Positions 8,468 to 16,504 of a DNA stretch of 64,000 nucleotides are shown piece by piece; the first letter of the stretch is position 1; every line of letters begins with the position of its first letter. The position numbers were made by a program, and so were the translations under genes. Origin of the DNA: an uncultured Kiritimatiellota bacterium. Lineage in GTDB: Bacteria > Verrucomicrobiota > Kiritimatiellia > RFP12 > UBA1067. The stretch lies in the NCBI GenBank assembly GCA_934635385.1, contig CAKTZI010000017.1:1-64000 (forward strand). The letters run 5' to 3'. The notes beneath the pieces were generated by a model that worked only from the letters and a program-made list of their open reading frames with translations, was not told where the DNA came from and did no database searches.

Positions 8468-8559
8468 GCTCGTGAGTTTCCCCACGAGCAGTTGTAGTAT
8501 ACCATAAATTCGCCGACGACGACGAACTGCATCGTCGTCGGCGTGGGGACAGCCCACGC
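8468..8559. repeat. Three consecutive perfect hairpins in the leader/promoter of the small gene
   Basis: Stems are GCTCGTG/CACGAGC (8468-8489), CGCCGACGACGA/TCGTCGTCGGCG with a 9-nt loop (8511-8543) and GCGTGGG/CCCACGC (8541-8559). A TATACT box for the small gene lies at about 8497-8502, between hairpins one and two, so the first hairpin would be in the 5' leader of its message. None is followed by a T run, so ordinary termination is unlikely. Confidence 0.6.
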
Positions 8560-8577
8560 GATAGTGTGTGGAATTTA

Positions 8578-8741
8578 AACACATAGGTCTTTGCGTACCT
8601 TTGTGTTTTCCCTTTGCGACCTTTGCGTTATGAATCATAAATAAATAGAAAGAGGTCTGAATGGGCGACGAAGCCGACAGAAATGCGCAAAGCAAAACTC
8701 CCTGTCACCTCGCCTCGCCCGGCCGCAGGCCGCTCTGTGTT
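8578..8741. mobile_element. MITE-like element family 1, copy A (internally deleted)
   Basis: Keeps the left tip AACACA and the right half of the family-1 element (CTTTGCG repeats, then the tip GCTCTGTGTT), but lacks the roughly 150 bp in between that copy B has. Its outer left flank, TGTGTGGAATTTAAAC, is shared with copy B. The right tip supplies the stop codon of the GH78 remnant. The region 8398-8740 holds only this element, the hairpins and the small gene's promoter. Confidence 0.65.
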
Positions 8742-8963
8742 AATGATCTATGCCGTCCCGTTCCACGCGATAGGCGCCAGCCGAATAAACCGTCGGTGCG
8801 GCTTCGCCGGGGATGCGGACACGCGCTTCCGCGCCCGGCGGAACCGTGAACTCCCAAATCCATTTCACGCCTTCATACCGCCACGCGCTGCGGATTTCGC
8901 CCTTCGGCGTGCGGAACGTCGCCGTGCAGGAGCCGAGCCGCCGGTCAGGCTGCGGCGCGAGCA
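8740..8963 (-). pseudogene. 3' remnant of a GH78 alpha-L-rhamnosidase
   Basis: About 74 codons nearly identical to the C-terminus of the intact GH78 gene at 16503-18986 (LAPQPDRRLGS ... EARVRIPGEAAPTVY ... RVERDGIDH). The similarity continues into the following MITE-like element, so the duplicated block is gene end plus element. Homology stops at about 8963, next to the REP-like palindrome 8969-8989 that precedes the RAYT transposase gene. No start codon belongs to it. Confidence 0.8.
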
Positions 8964-8968
8964 TGAAA

Positions 8969-8989
8969 TGTCCCCTGGGGACAGGCCCC
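8969..8989. repeat. REP-like palindrome downstream of the RAYT gene
   Basis: TGTCCCCTGGGGACA followed directly by GGCCCC, giving two overlapping palindromes with the core GGGGACAGGCCCC. The same core, in either orientation, recurs at 9316, 10130, 23301 and 41173. Confidence 0.6.
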
Positions 8990-9039
8990 AACGTGATTTC
9001 TCTTTTCTTCCATTTCGCGCCCTTTTCCGCCACATAGCG

Positions 9040-9936
9040 TCATGCCACCGCCGCCAGCGCCCTCGCCTCGGCCGCCTTCGCGAGCCGCCAGCCGTGCGTC
9101 GTGTAGCCGATCCCGCCGACCGGGTGCGCCCCGACGCCGCAAGACCGGAACCGGTCGCCCAGCGCGACCGCCGTCCGCAAGACGAATCCCGCGCTCCCGA
9201 ACACCTTCCCCTCCCCGATCTGCGCCACTCGCCTCAACCACCACCCTGTGGGAACAAGCCCCGCAGAGCCGCCTTTCCCTGTATCCTCGCACTGACCGTC
9301 GGCACCAGCCCCGCCGGGGCCTGTCCCCGCGAAGAACGGCCCGTCGTCCTCGCACCAGCACCAGGGGTAGTCCTTCGCCTGCGTGACGAGCCCCGCCCTG
9401 ACGGGATTGTAGACGACGTACCGCTTGCACCGCGCGAGGTACGCGCCGTCCTCAATCAGAGTCGAGGTGAAGCGACCCGACCAGATGCTGCCGCAGTATT
9501 CACGCTCGCGCTTGAACGCGCGGTCGAACTCCTCCTTGAACGTCTTCACGAACTCGCTCACGTCGTTCATCCGCGCGCGCAGCCGGTCCTGATCTTCCTT
9601 CAGCGTCGCCTCGAACCCCGCGGCGGACAGTTCCGCCCAGCTCCGGGCCAGCGCCGCCTTCGCCCGCTCGCCCTTCAGGACGCCGACGCGGCGGAGGAGC
9701 TCGTCCGCGCCCACGGGCGCGTCGGGCTTCACGACCTTCACGACGGCGTGGAAGTGGTTGTCCATCGCCGCGTAGGCCTTGAGCTCGACGCCGCTGAACG
9801 CCGCCGCGCGCCTGAGCGCGTCGACGAGCGCCGTCTTCGTATTGCCCTGCTCGAAGAGCATCCTCTTCCCATTCGTTCGCGACATGACGTGATAGTGCGC
9901 GTCGCCGTCGACCTTGATCCTGTTTGTCCGTGCCAT
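9040..9936 (-). CDS. REP-associated transposase-like protein (RAYT, IS200/Y1 superfamily)
   Basis: 298 residues. The N-terminal Y1-type HUH domain has AHYHVMSR, the histidine pair in MDNHFHAVV, a GSIWSGRFTS strand and YNPVRAGLVTQAKDYPW, all typical of RAYTs. The helix that normally carries the catalytic Tyr (pattern RY-x2-YFN) here reads FKEEFDRAFK, so the Tyr appears replaced by Phe. The C-terminal 100 residues are unusual and contain a REP-like core in their DNA. A strong AAGGAGG precedes the ATG. REP-like palindromes lie on both sides, as in REPtrons. Activity is doubtful if the Tyr is truly absent. Confidence 0.8.
   Translation of the reverse strand: MARTNRIKVDGDAHYHVMSRTNGKRMLFEQGNTKTALVDALRRAAAFSGVELKAYAAMDNHFHAVVKVVKPDAPVGADELLRRVGVLKGERAKAALARSWAELSAAGFEATLKEDQDRLRARMNDVSEFVKTFKEEFDRAFKREREYCGSIWSGRFTSTLIEDGAYLARCKRYVVYNPVRAGLVTQAKDYPWCWCEDDGPFFAGTGPGGAGADGQCEDTGKGGSAGLVPTGWWLRRVAQIGEGKVFGSAGFVLRTAVALGDRFRSCGVGAHPVGGIGYTTHGWRLAKAAEARALAAVA
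9316..9328. repeat. REP-like core GGGGCCTGTCCCC inside the RAYT gene
   Basis: Exact 13-bp core lying within codons of the RAYT C-terminal region. It may be a secondary insertion or part of the gene's own REP. Confidence 0.5.
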
Positions 9937-9967
9937 TCTCGCCTCCTTGTCTTGTTGGATTGACAGC

Positions 9968-9986
9968 CGGACGGCCTGTCCGTCCG
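9968..9986. repeat. Hairpin in the RAYT leader
   Basis: CGGACGG-CCTGT-CCGTCCG, a perfect 7-bp stem upstream of the RAYT Shine-Dalgarno. The loop region resembles the REP core. Confidence 0.5.
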
Positions 9987-10020
9987 AACGGAGGGTAGTA
10001 TGCCAAATCTTTCGGAAAGA

Positions 10021-10066
10021 AACCTTAAGATTACCTTAAGATTTGGCTTAAGATTTCTTAAGGTTC
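10021..10066. promoter_or_regulatory. Four helically phased CTTAAG boxes upstream of RAYT
   Basis: CTTAAG begins at 10024, 10035, 10047 and 10057, that is at 10-12 bp intervals. The outer pair forms an inverted repeat, AACCTTAAGA/TCTTAAGGTT. The array sits upstream of a CATACT -10-like box (minus strand, about 9998-10003), so it may be an operator or a transposase-binding array. This AT-rich stretch contrasts with its GC-rich surroundings. Confidence 0.55.
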
Positions 10067-10126
10067 AGCACTTACAGACGAACATTCGCCAAAATTCGCG
10101 AAAACCCACTATTTTCTGACACCATT

Positions 10127-10147
10127 GTTGGGGTCTGTCCCCCCAAC
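10127..10147. repeat. REP-like palindrome upstream of RAYT
   Basis: GTTGGGG-TCTGTCC-CCCCAAC, a perfect 7-bp stem containing GGGGTCTGTCCCC. It lies between the RAYT gene and the CE7 stop codon. Confidence 0.6.
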
Positions 10148-10155
10148 ATTCCTTC

Positions 10156-11457
10156 TTATCGCCGCGCGGACGCATCCGAGATCGTGAAAGACACGGCATC
10201 CGGCCCGTGGTCTGCGCCGTGGCCCATGTTCTGCTTGACGGTCAGCCACTTCGGTCCCCGGAGGTTCCGGTAGAGGATCGTCTCGCCCGAGGGCGGGCAG
10301 ACATAGTCGCCGAGCCCGATCTGCATCGCGACGGGACACGTCACGCGCGTCGCCAGATGGGACAGCGCGACGTAGTCGAGCGCCGGCCGCCACTCGGGGG
10401 TCCATCCGCCCAGCCGCCCGAACTTGGCCGCGCCGGCCAAGTCCGCGCACCACGGGATGAACGCGTCGACGCGCGAGACGGACGCGTCCAGCGCCGCGAC
10501 GCCCAGCGCCTGATAGCCGCCCATCGAGCCGCCCTTCGCCAGAATGTCGCGGCCGTTCCACTGCGGCAGCGTCTTCGCCCACTGGAGCGCCCGCGCGCCG
10601 CGCAGGAGCATCCGGCAGAAGTCCGTCTTCTCGGGCGCGCCGTCGTTGTTGCGGAAGCAGAAGCTGCGGCAGACGTTCGTGCGGATATTCTCGTAGTAGG
10701 CCGCGTCCCGCCGGGGGTCTTCACCCTGGCGCGTGACCGCGAGGAGGATCCGCCCGCCGCCTTCGGCCGCGCGCTCCGCCGCCAAGCTCGTCGCGTGGAA
10801 GCCGTAGCCGTCGAACGAGATCTCGATCGGCAGCTGGCCGTCCTTCGCCGCCTTCGGCCAGGCCACGAGCCCTTGCGCCGGGAAATCCTCGCCCTCGATG
10901 GGCACGCGGAACTTCGCGAAACAGACCCTGTCGGACGGTGAGGCCAGCGGCGTCAGCTGCGCCTGCACCGGCATCGCGCGAAGCGCCGCGACCCGCGCGT
11001 CCCAAAAGGCGTCGAAGTCCTTTGGAATCGGCTGGCTCGCGATGTTCCAGACGTCTGCGCCGGCTCCGCCGTCCCAAACGACATCGCCGCCCCGCTTCGC
11101 GTCACGCACCCTGTGCCCGTCCGCGTCAAGGACATTGACCGTGAGCCGCACGAAGCCGGGCCTGTCCGACCACGTCTTCACGACGAGCGGACGGTCGCTT
11201 GTCGCCTCGCCCTGTTCGACGCGCCCGTCATCGCCTTGCCGTTTCCAGACGAGGCGGCGGCCCGGCACGGGCTTCTTCGCCGCGTCAAGGTCGACAAGCG
11301 AGATCTTGAACGTCATCTCGTCGCCCGTTCGGTAGTCGAACGGATTCCGCGTGCTGGAACCGACAAACGACAGCGATTCGGCGTACCCGACCGTTGCGAG
11401 AGCCGCCCCCAGAAGAAGAGTCAGCCCTCCAGCCCATTTTTTCATCGTGATGTCCAT
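10156..11457 (-). CDS. Exported CE7-type acetyl xylan esterase
   Basis: 433 residues. A signal peptide (KKWAGGLTLLLGAALATVGYA) is followed by an immunoglobulin-like N-terminal domain to about residue 130 and an AXE1/CE7 alpha-beta hydrolase. The nucleophile Ser is in GGSMGGYQ. The acid Asp region is GLGDYVCPP and the catalytic His is in NMGHGADH. CE7 enzymes remove acetyl groups from xylan or acetylated oligosaccharides. A second CE7 domain is part of the fusion at 47879-51940. Two ATGs lie 12 bp apart; either can serve. It is downstream of the BNR protein gene, probably co-transcribed with it. Confidence 0.85.
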   Translation of the reverse strand: MDITMKKWAGGLTLLLGAALATVGYAESLSFVGSSTRNPFDYRTGDEMTFKISLVDLDAAKKPVPGRRLVWKRQGDDGRVEQGEATSDRPLVVKTWSDRPGFVRLTVNVLDADGHRVRDAKRGGDVVWDGGAGADVWNIASQPIPKDFDAFWDARVAALRAMPVQAQLTPLASPSDRVCFAKFRVPIEGEDFPAQGLVAWPKAAKDGQLPIEISFDGYGFHATSLAAERAAEGGGRILLAVTRQGEDPRRDAAYYENIRTNVCRSFCFRNNDGAPEKTDFCRMLLRGARALQWAKTLPQWNGRDILAKGGSMGGYQALGVAALDASVSRVDAFIPWCADLAGAAKFGRLGGWTPEWRPALDYVALSHLATRVTCPVAMQIGLGDYVCPPSGETILYRNLRGPKWLTVKQNMGHGADHGPDAVSFTISDASARR

Positions 11458-11490
11458 TTACTTGATGTCCTTTCCGTTTTCAGTCTAGCC

Positions 11491-13677
11491 TTACCGTATC
11501 GCGCCGCCGGCGCCGCGCGTCAGCGTGCGCGTCCAGACGCCGCTGCCGCGCGTCAGCAGGAACAGCCGCATCCGGTCCACGACCAGCTTGTGCTGCGTGC
11601 CCGTCGGCACGTCCATCCCCTGCAGAAGGCACGTCCAGTGCCGCCCGCCGTCCATCGAGACGCAGACGTCCTGCGCATCCCAGCTGGAGGCGACCACAAG
11701 CCCCCGCGTGAACGGGTCGAAGGCGATCGCATAGCCAAGGCCCTTCGAGCCCGCCAGCTGCCAGTTGACCTTGCGGCCGCCGTCCGTGAACTCCATGACG
11801 GAGTCCTTGCACGCCATCAGGAATCGTCCGGGCGCGAACGGGTCTGCGGCGATGGTGAAGCAGCCGCCCTTGTTGGAGCTCGGCATCTTCCTCCATTCCC
11901 CGGCCTCCTTATCCAAATAGTACATCTTGCCCGTGTACGGCTGGAAGGTGATCGCGCTTCCGTCGGGGCCGAAGACGAGCTGGTCGGGCCAGAGCGCCGC
12001 GCCGCCGAACTCGAACTCGCTCGCCTTGTAGGAGAGCTTGTCGCCGTCCATGCCGCGCCCGAACCACTCCCACGTGTCGCCGCCGTCCTTCGAGCGCCAG
12101 ATTCCGCCGGCGCCCGGCGCGATCCGCCCCGAAACGCAGAGATACGGCCAGTCGGTGGCCAGATCGACCGTGACCGTGTAGATGCCGTGCTGCCCCTCTT
12201 TCTGTCCGAGCGCCGGCAGGCCCTTCCCGGCCAGATACCGCCAGGTTTTCCCGCCGTCCTCCGTGACAATCAGCTGGATGCCGAACTTGCCGCCGACGGC
12301 GTAGGCGCGGTGCTTCGCACGGGAACAGAAGGCTATCGAATTCGCGCCGCAGATGCTGTATTCCTTTCGGAAGCTCCGCCCGCCGTCCTGCGAATTGAAC
12401 ATTCCCATGTCGGCGCAGCCGTAGCTGATGTTGTCCGGCGAATTCGGGTCGCAGGCGATGATGAACGGCACGAGCGGATGAATCCCGTCCGCCGACGTGC
12501 GCCACGTGCGCCCGCCGTCAAAGGTCTGCCAGATCTGGAACCAGTCCGTCGTGAGGATGTGGTCCGGGTCCTTCGGATCGACGATGATCCGGCCTGTGCA
12601 GCAACGGGGCTTCGTCAGCCGTCCGTCCCGCTCGGCGATGCCGTTGTCCTTTCCGGGATGGGACATCTCCAGCCGTTCCACCGGGATTTTCCGCCAGGCG
12701 GAATCCGCCGCCGCGCGGCGGTAGATCTGGCCGTACCACCCGGTCGTCAGGTAGAAATCAGGCCCTGCCGCGACGGCCTGATAGGTCGCGTCAAGCGCCT
12801 CGCCGCCGGCTTTGGCCTGCGCGGCCGTCATCAGCCCCTCCATGAACGGCGCCCAGCTCTCGCCGCCGTCGCGCGACAGGCGAAGCTCGTTGCCGCCCTC
12901 TGCGCAGAAGACGCCGAGAAGTTCCCGCCGTCCCGCGATCTGCGTCATCTCGAACGGCGCGTCGCCGGCGATCTTCTTCCAGCTCTCGCCGCCGTCTTCG
13001 CTGCGGAAAAGACCGTACGCCTTGCCGTCGTTTTTCGGGTCCAGCCAGACCGGCGCGCAGGCGTAGACCCGCCCCGGCACGGCGAGATCGAACCAGACGT
13101 CGACCAGCCAGCATCCGTCAAGGCCGCAGGAGACCCACGAGTCGCCGCCGTCGCGCGACAGGAAGATGCCGTCGTTGTCGGAAGCGGCGAGGATGCGGTC
13201 GGGGTTCTCCGGATCGCGCCGCAGCGCCCGGCCGGAAAACCTGAACGGCCCCTCGCCGTTGAAGTCCGCCTTCAGCGTGCGGCTGCAGGTGCGTCCGCCG
13301 TCGCGCGAAACGTAGACGCCGGCGGGTTTCTGCCAGACCAGACGCCCCGAAGCGAAGACGATGCGGTCAGGATCGCGCGGATCGACCGACAGCGCGCGGA
13401 GATGGTCGGCGTAGCAGTTCCGCAGCGTCTGCGGCATGTTGCCGTGGAGCGGCCGCCAGGTGCGCCCCGCGTCGTCGCTGCGGTACGGTCCGCCCACGTC
13501 CACGTAGGAATACCAGACGTTCGGATCGGACGGCGAAATCTCCACCGACTGGATGAACCCGCCGCCGTTGATCGGCAGCGCCGTCCAGGCGTTCTCCGGC
13601 GCGGCGGACGCCAACGAAGCGCCGCCGAGCAGGAATGCAAAGACCGTCCAACAGGACACAACAGAAAACCTCGTCAT
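11491..13677 (-). CDS. Exported BNR-repeat beta-propeller protein (sialidase/GH74-like fold)
   Basis: 728 residues with an N-terminal signal peptide (VSCWTVFAFLLGGASLASA). At least six Asp-box/BNR motifs of the form SxDGGxxW occur (for example SRDGGDSW, SEDGGESW, SQDGGRSF, SKDGGDTW, SMDGGRHW), indicating one or two propellers as in GH74 xyloglucanases and VPS10/sialidase superfamily proteins. No sialidase RIP/Arg triad was identified, so a catalytic role is not claimed. The remnant at 3269-3739 is a second copy of its C-terminus. It lies 33 bp upstream of the CE7 gene and 16 bp downstream of the LamG gene end, suggesting one transcript. Confidence 0.8.
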   Translation of the reverse strand: MTRFSVVSCWTVFAFLLGGASLASAAPENAWTALPINGGGFIQSVEISPSDPNVWYSYVDVGGPYRSDDAGRTWRPLHGNMPQTLRNCYADHLRALSVDPRDPDRIVFASGRLVWQKPAGVYVSRDGGRTCSRTLKADFNGEGPFRFSGRALRRDPENPDRILAASDNDGIFLSRDGGDSWVSCGLDGCWLVDVWFDLAVPGRVYACAPVWLDPKNDGKAYGLFRSEDGGESWKKIAGDAPFEMTQIAGRRELLGVFCAEGGNELRLSRDGGESWAPFMEGLMTAAQAKAGGEALDATYQAVAAGPDFYLTTGWYGQIYRRAAADSAWRKIPVERLEMSHPGKDNGIAERDGRLTKPRCCTGRIIVDPKDPDHILTTDWFQIWQTFDGGRTWRTSADGIHPLVPFIIACDPNSPDNISYGCADMGMFNSQDGGRSFRKEYSICGANSIAFCSRAKHRAYAVGGKFGIQLIVTEDGGKTWRYLAGKGLPALGQKEGQHGIYTVTVDLATDWPYLCVSGRIAPGAGGIWRSKDGGDTWEWFGRGMDGDKLSYKASEFEFGGAALWPDQLVFGPDGSAITFQPYTGKMYYLDKEAGEWRKMPSSNKGGCFTIAADPFAPGRFLMACKDSVMEFTDGGRKVNWQLAGSKGLGYAIAFDPFTRGLVVASSWDAQDVCVSMDGGRHWTCLLQGMDVPTGTQHKLVVDRMRLFLLTRGSGVWTRTLTRGAGGAIR

Positions 13678-13693
13678 TTATCATGCCTCCTTG

Positions 13694-15466
13694 TCAACGC
13701 AGGATGAGCACGCTTCCGCGCGGCAGCGGACAGTCGATGAGATCCAACGGATCGGCTGTCCCCGGCAAGATGCGCACTTCGTCGATGTCGGCCTTGAACC
13801 CGACAGACCCGACCGTCAGGCGGCTCGTCTCCGCCGTCACGTCCGGCACACCGCCCGCAATCGTCTGTGTGCCGACGGGCAGGCCGTTCTGGTAGCAGGT
13901 CACGGACGTGTCCGCACCGGTTTTCACGAACGCGAAGGCGAACTCGCTCCACCCGATGAAGACCGGGCTGACCGAGAACGTACAGCGGGCATCCGCCCCC
14001 GCCGTCACGGTGAATGTCCGCCGATCGGCCGAGAGCGTCAGCGCCCAGACCGTCGTCTCGCCCGACGCGAGGCGCATCACCTCCGCGCCACCCGACGGGA
14101 CTTCGCGCGGACGCAGGAGGAACTCGACCGTCAGGTCTTTCGCCTTCTCGACCGCGAGGTTCCGCCCGAAGTCCACGATGTCGCCGTTCAGCCGCAACGC
14201 CGCCTTGTTCTCCGCAGAGATCGTCTCGCCCCGGCGGCTCACGATGGGCGAACACGCGACGCGCCTCGTGAAGGCCGCCACGCCGTCGACAGGCGTGCCG
14301 GACGGCACCGGCGCCCCGTAAGGGCCGACCGCGAAGTCGTTCTCGAACCGCATGGCCGCAAGCGGCGAGGCGACAGACGCCTTGTCCGTCAGGAACTCCT
14401 GGGGATCAAGCGCGCGGGCCGTCACGCGCACGTCGCCGATGAGGCAGTCCTTGAGCCCCAACGTGTCGTTTCCGTCCGGGTAAAAGGAGAACCAGGCGAG
14501 CTTCGCGCTTTCCGTGTCCGAAGCATCCACGGTCACGTCAGAGCCCGTGAGCGTTCCGGCCAGAGCGCCGTCGCAATACAGTTCGGTCGTGCCGGCGGAT
14601 TTGCGCGAGACGACCGCCCAGTGATGCCACTTGAGATCGGCCAGCACGGGGGCCGGCGACGCAACGCTCTTGCCCGCCATCCAGTTGAACCCGTATTCCA
14701 GCTTGCCCTCGGACGTCACGTACAGGTAGAAATCCTTTCCGTAGGTGCCGCGGAAGACATACTGTTCAGACTTCGGCAGGGCCTCCAGCCGCAGGAATCC
14801 CTCAATCGTGAAGTCGCCGCACATGAAGCCGTTGTCGCGGGCGAACGTCTGGGCAAAGCCTTGTGTCTGGTTAGACCCTGCCTCTGGCTTCAGGGAGCCC
14901 AAATCCTTCGGCGTACCCTCCGCCATGAGCGAGCCGCGAAGGCTCCCCACCCCGTCAGCCGTGCGCGCAGGCGTCGAACGGAGGTTCATGACGCCCGCGA
15001 CAGGGTTGACGCGCGGCGTCTCGTTGACAAAGGAAAGGCAGCGCCAGTTGCCCGCCGGGGAAGTCGTGAACGGATTGCCGAACCAGTCGTCGAACGAGAA
15101 GTAGGAAACGGTGTCCGTGTCGGCGTTGTCATGCGCGAAATGAAGGAACTCCTCCGGCTTCAGCGCCTCGTTCGAGATGCGCAGTTCGTCGATGAGCCCG
15201 TTCCATCCGAAGTTGGGAGAGCCGTCCATCCGCCCGATGAAAATCGGCGAATCGTCATAGGAGATCGCTCCGGGCATTGTGGTGCCGTAGGCCGAGCTGC
15301 TGGTCTGCAGCAGGACGTAGTCCATGTAGACATCGACCTTGACGGCCGACGGGTCGCTGCCATCCACCACAAGCGCGAGGTGGTGCCAGCGGCCGTCACG
15401 CAAAATGCGCGGCAGGACATTGCCATTTACAGAAGACTTGAAGGGTTGCCCCCCCCCCCCCCTCAT
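13694..15466 (-). CDS. LamG protein, 3' part, separated from its start by a G tract
   Basis: This frame holds the body of a secreted protein with at least three LamG/concanavalin-like domains. Landmarks are DGRWHHLALVVDG, GLIDELRISNEALKPEEFLHFA, FTIEGFLRLEALP, LKWHHWAVVSRKS and DLTVEFLLRPREVP. It has no signal peptide of its own; that is encoded in the other frame at 15396-16046. The two halves meet in the 14-G tract at 15449-15462, inside the first LamG domain. A tract of 13 or 16 G would fuse them into about 785 residues. The protein ends in PRGSVLILR, a tail shared with two other exported proteins here. Expression is probably phase variable; the present state is off. Confidence 0.75.
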   Translation of the reverse strand: MRGGGGQPFKSSVNGNVLPRILRDGRWHHLALVVDGSDPSAVKVDVYMDYVLLQTSSSAYGTTMPGAISYDDSPIFIGRMDGSPNFGWNGLIDELRISNEALKPEEFLHFAHDNADTDTVSYFSFDDWFGNPFTTSPAGNWRCLSFVNETPRVNPVAGVMNLRSTPARTADGVGSLRGSLMAEGTPKDLGSLKPEAGSNQTQGFAQTFARDNGFMCGDFTIEGFLRLEALPKSEQYVFRGTYGKDFYLYVTSEGKLEYGFNWMAGKSVASPAPVLADLKWHHWAVVSRKSAGTTELYCDGALAGTLTGSDVTVDASDTESAKLAWFSFYPDGNDTLGLKDCLIGDVRVTARALDPQEFLTDKASVASPLAAMRFENDFAVGPYGAPVPSGTPVDGVAAFTRRVACSPIVSRRGETISAENKAALRLNGDIVDFGRNLAVEKAKDLTVEFLLRPREVPSGGAEVMRLASGETTVWALTLSADRRTFTVTAGADARCTFSVSPVFIGWSEFAFAFVKTGADTSVTCYQNGLPVGTQTIAGGVPDVTAETSRLTVGSVGFKADIDEVRILPGTADPLDLIDCPLPRGSVLILR

Positions 15467-16046
15467 AGGAGACGGAATACTGCAACGCCGCCGAGCCGTT
15501 GCCCGTCCCGCCCGGAATGCTCAAGGCCCAGCTGTTCTTCTTGCTCAGCACGTAGTGATCGGACTGGCGATTCTCGACATTCCTTACGCTTGGATCGCCC
15601 AGGTAGAGATCCTTCACGAACATCTCAATCGTGAACGTCTGAAGATGCAGCGCCGCTTCGTCCTCAATCTTGACGACGCCCTGCTTGCCGTCTCCCCACT
15701 CGCCAGACTGCACCGGGTTGACGATCTGGAGACTCCGATTGAGCGTTCCCTTCTGGCCCGTGCGCGGATCGACCCAGCGGCGTCCCTCTGGAAACGCATT
15801 CGCATAAACCGGCATCTGGTCCGAGCAGGCGCCGGACGCCCCGTTCCAGTAATTTTCGGGGATGCCCGGCAACTTTTCCCTGTCCACGGCATTGAGGATG
15901 CGCGAGGATTCGGTCGTCCGCGTCCCGGCTGGCTCCTCGTCAAAGTGATACCACAAGACGGTGTCGGCCTGAACGGCCATGGCCCCGACGAACAGCCCGC
16001 CCGCAAGAGCGATCTTGCCTTTGTTCAAACGTTTTCTTACTCTCAT
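15396..16046 (-). CDS. LamG protein, 5' part with signal peptide (frame broken at G tract)
   Basis: Starts MRVRKRLNKGKIALAGGLF, a typical signal peptide, followed by the first strands of a LamG domain (DTVLWYHFDEEPAGT ... LQTFTIEMFVKDLYLG). The Shine-Dalgarno AAGGAGGG lies about 10 nt before the ATG at 16046. An in-frame ATG at 16100 stands 8 nt after a TATAAT box and could give a leaderless, 18-residue longer form. With 14 G the frame continues GGGGATLQVFCKW and stops soon after, giving about 216 residues. The correct continuation, QPFKSSVNGN, is in the neighbouring frame. Confidence 0.75.
   Translation of the reverse strand: MRVRKRLNKGKIALAGGLFVGAMAVQADTVLWYHFDEEPAGTRTTESSRILNAVDREKLPGIPENYWNGASGACSDQMPVYANAFPEGRRWVDPRTGQKGTLNRSLQIVNPVQSGEWGDGKQGVVKIEDEAALHLQTFTIEMFVKDLYLGDPSVRNVENRQSDHYVLSKKNSWALSIPGGTGNGSAALQYSVSYEGGGGATLQVFCKWQCPAAHFA
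15449..15462 (-). repeat. 14-bp G tract in the LamG gene (phase-variation candidate)
   Basis: Fourteen uninterrupted C on the plus strand, G on the coding strand, encoding Gly. The 5' frame needs 3n+1 G to enter the 3' frame, so 14 is out of frame. The flanks CCTATGA and CAACCCTTCAAG resemble those of the tract at 55104. Confidence 0.8.
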
Positions 16047-16108
16047 GAGTCTATTTCCCTCCTTGTTTTCATTTATTGGTTTACGCATTCTTTCGCGCAT
16101 ATGCCGAC

Positions 16109-16114
16109 ATTATA
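16109..16114 (-). promoter_or_regulatory. -10 box for the LamG gene
   Basis: TATAAT on the minus strand, 8 nt before the ATG at 16100 and about 60 nt before the Shine-Dalgarno-preceded ATG at 16046. Confidence 0.55.
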
Positions 16115-16193
16115 TCATAAAACTCCCCACTGTAGAGCAAATGACATATCAACTTTTTTTCGTCCCTTTTTGTCCGCAAGTGTGTGGAATTTA

Positions 16194-16504
16194 AACGCAG
16201 AGCCGCGGCGCGGGGCAATGGGAGGATCGCGAGAGACAGGCTTCGCATCCTGTGCGACCGCCTCTTGCGCCCAGTACATCCTTTCAACGCAAAGTCCGCA
16301 AGGGTTTTGACGCAAAGATACGCCAAGGCTGTTGACGGCAAGCCGACAAAGATCTTTGCGTGCCTTTGCGTCTCTCCCCTCTGCGTTCTTTGCGTTATGA
16401 ATCATAAATAGAAAGAGGTCTGAATGGGCGACGAAGCCGACAGAAATGCGCAAAGCAAAACTCCCTGTCACCTCGCCTCGCCCGGCCGCAGGCCGCTCTG
16501 TGTT
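16194..16504. mobile_element. MITE-like element family 1, copy B
   Basis: About 311 bp bounded by AACGCAGAGC and GCTCTGTGTT, imperfect inverted tips that continue inward for some 45 bp (GCGGGGCAA against the complement of CGCCCGGCCG). The middle has direct GCAAAG motifs in the left half and CTTTGCG motifs in the right half, so the whole can fold on itself. It fills the gap between the LamG promoter and the GH78 stop codon, whose TAA overlaps the right tip. No reading frame inside is credible. Confidence 0.7.

Noticed and set aside
11491..13677. True sialidase
   Set aside because: Asp boxes are plentiful but I could not find the Arg triad or FRIP-type motif, so only the fold is claimed.
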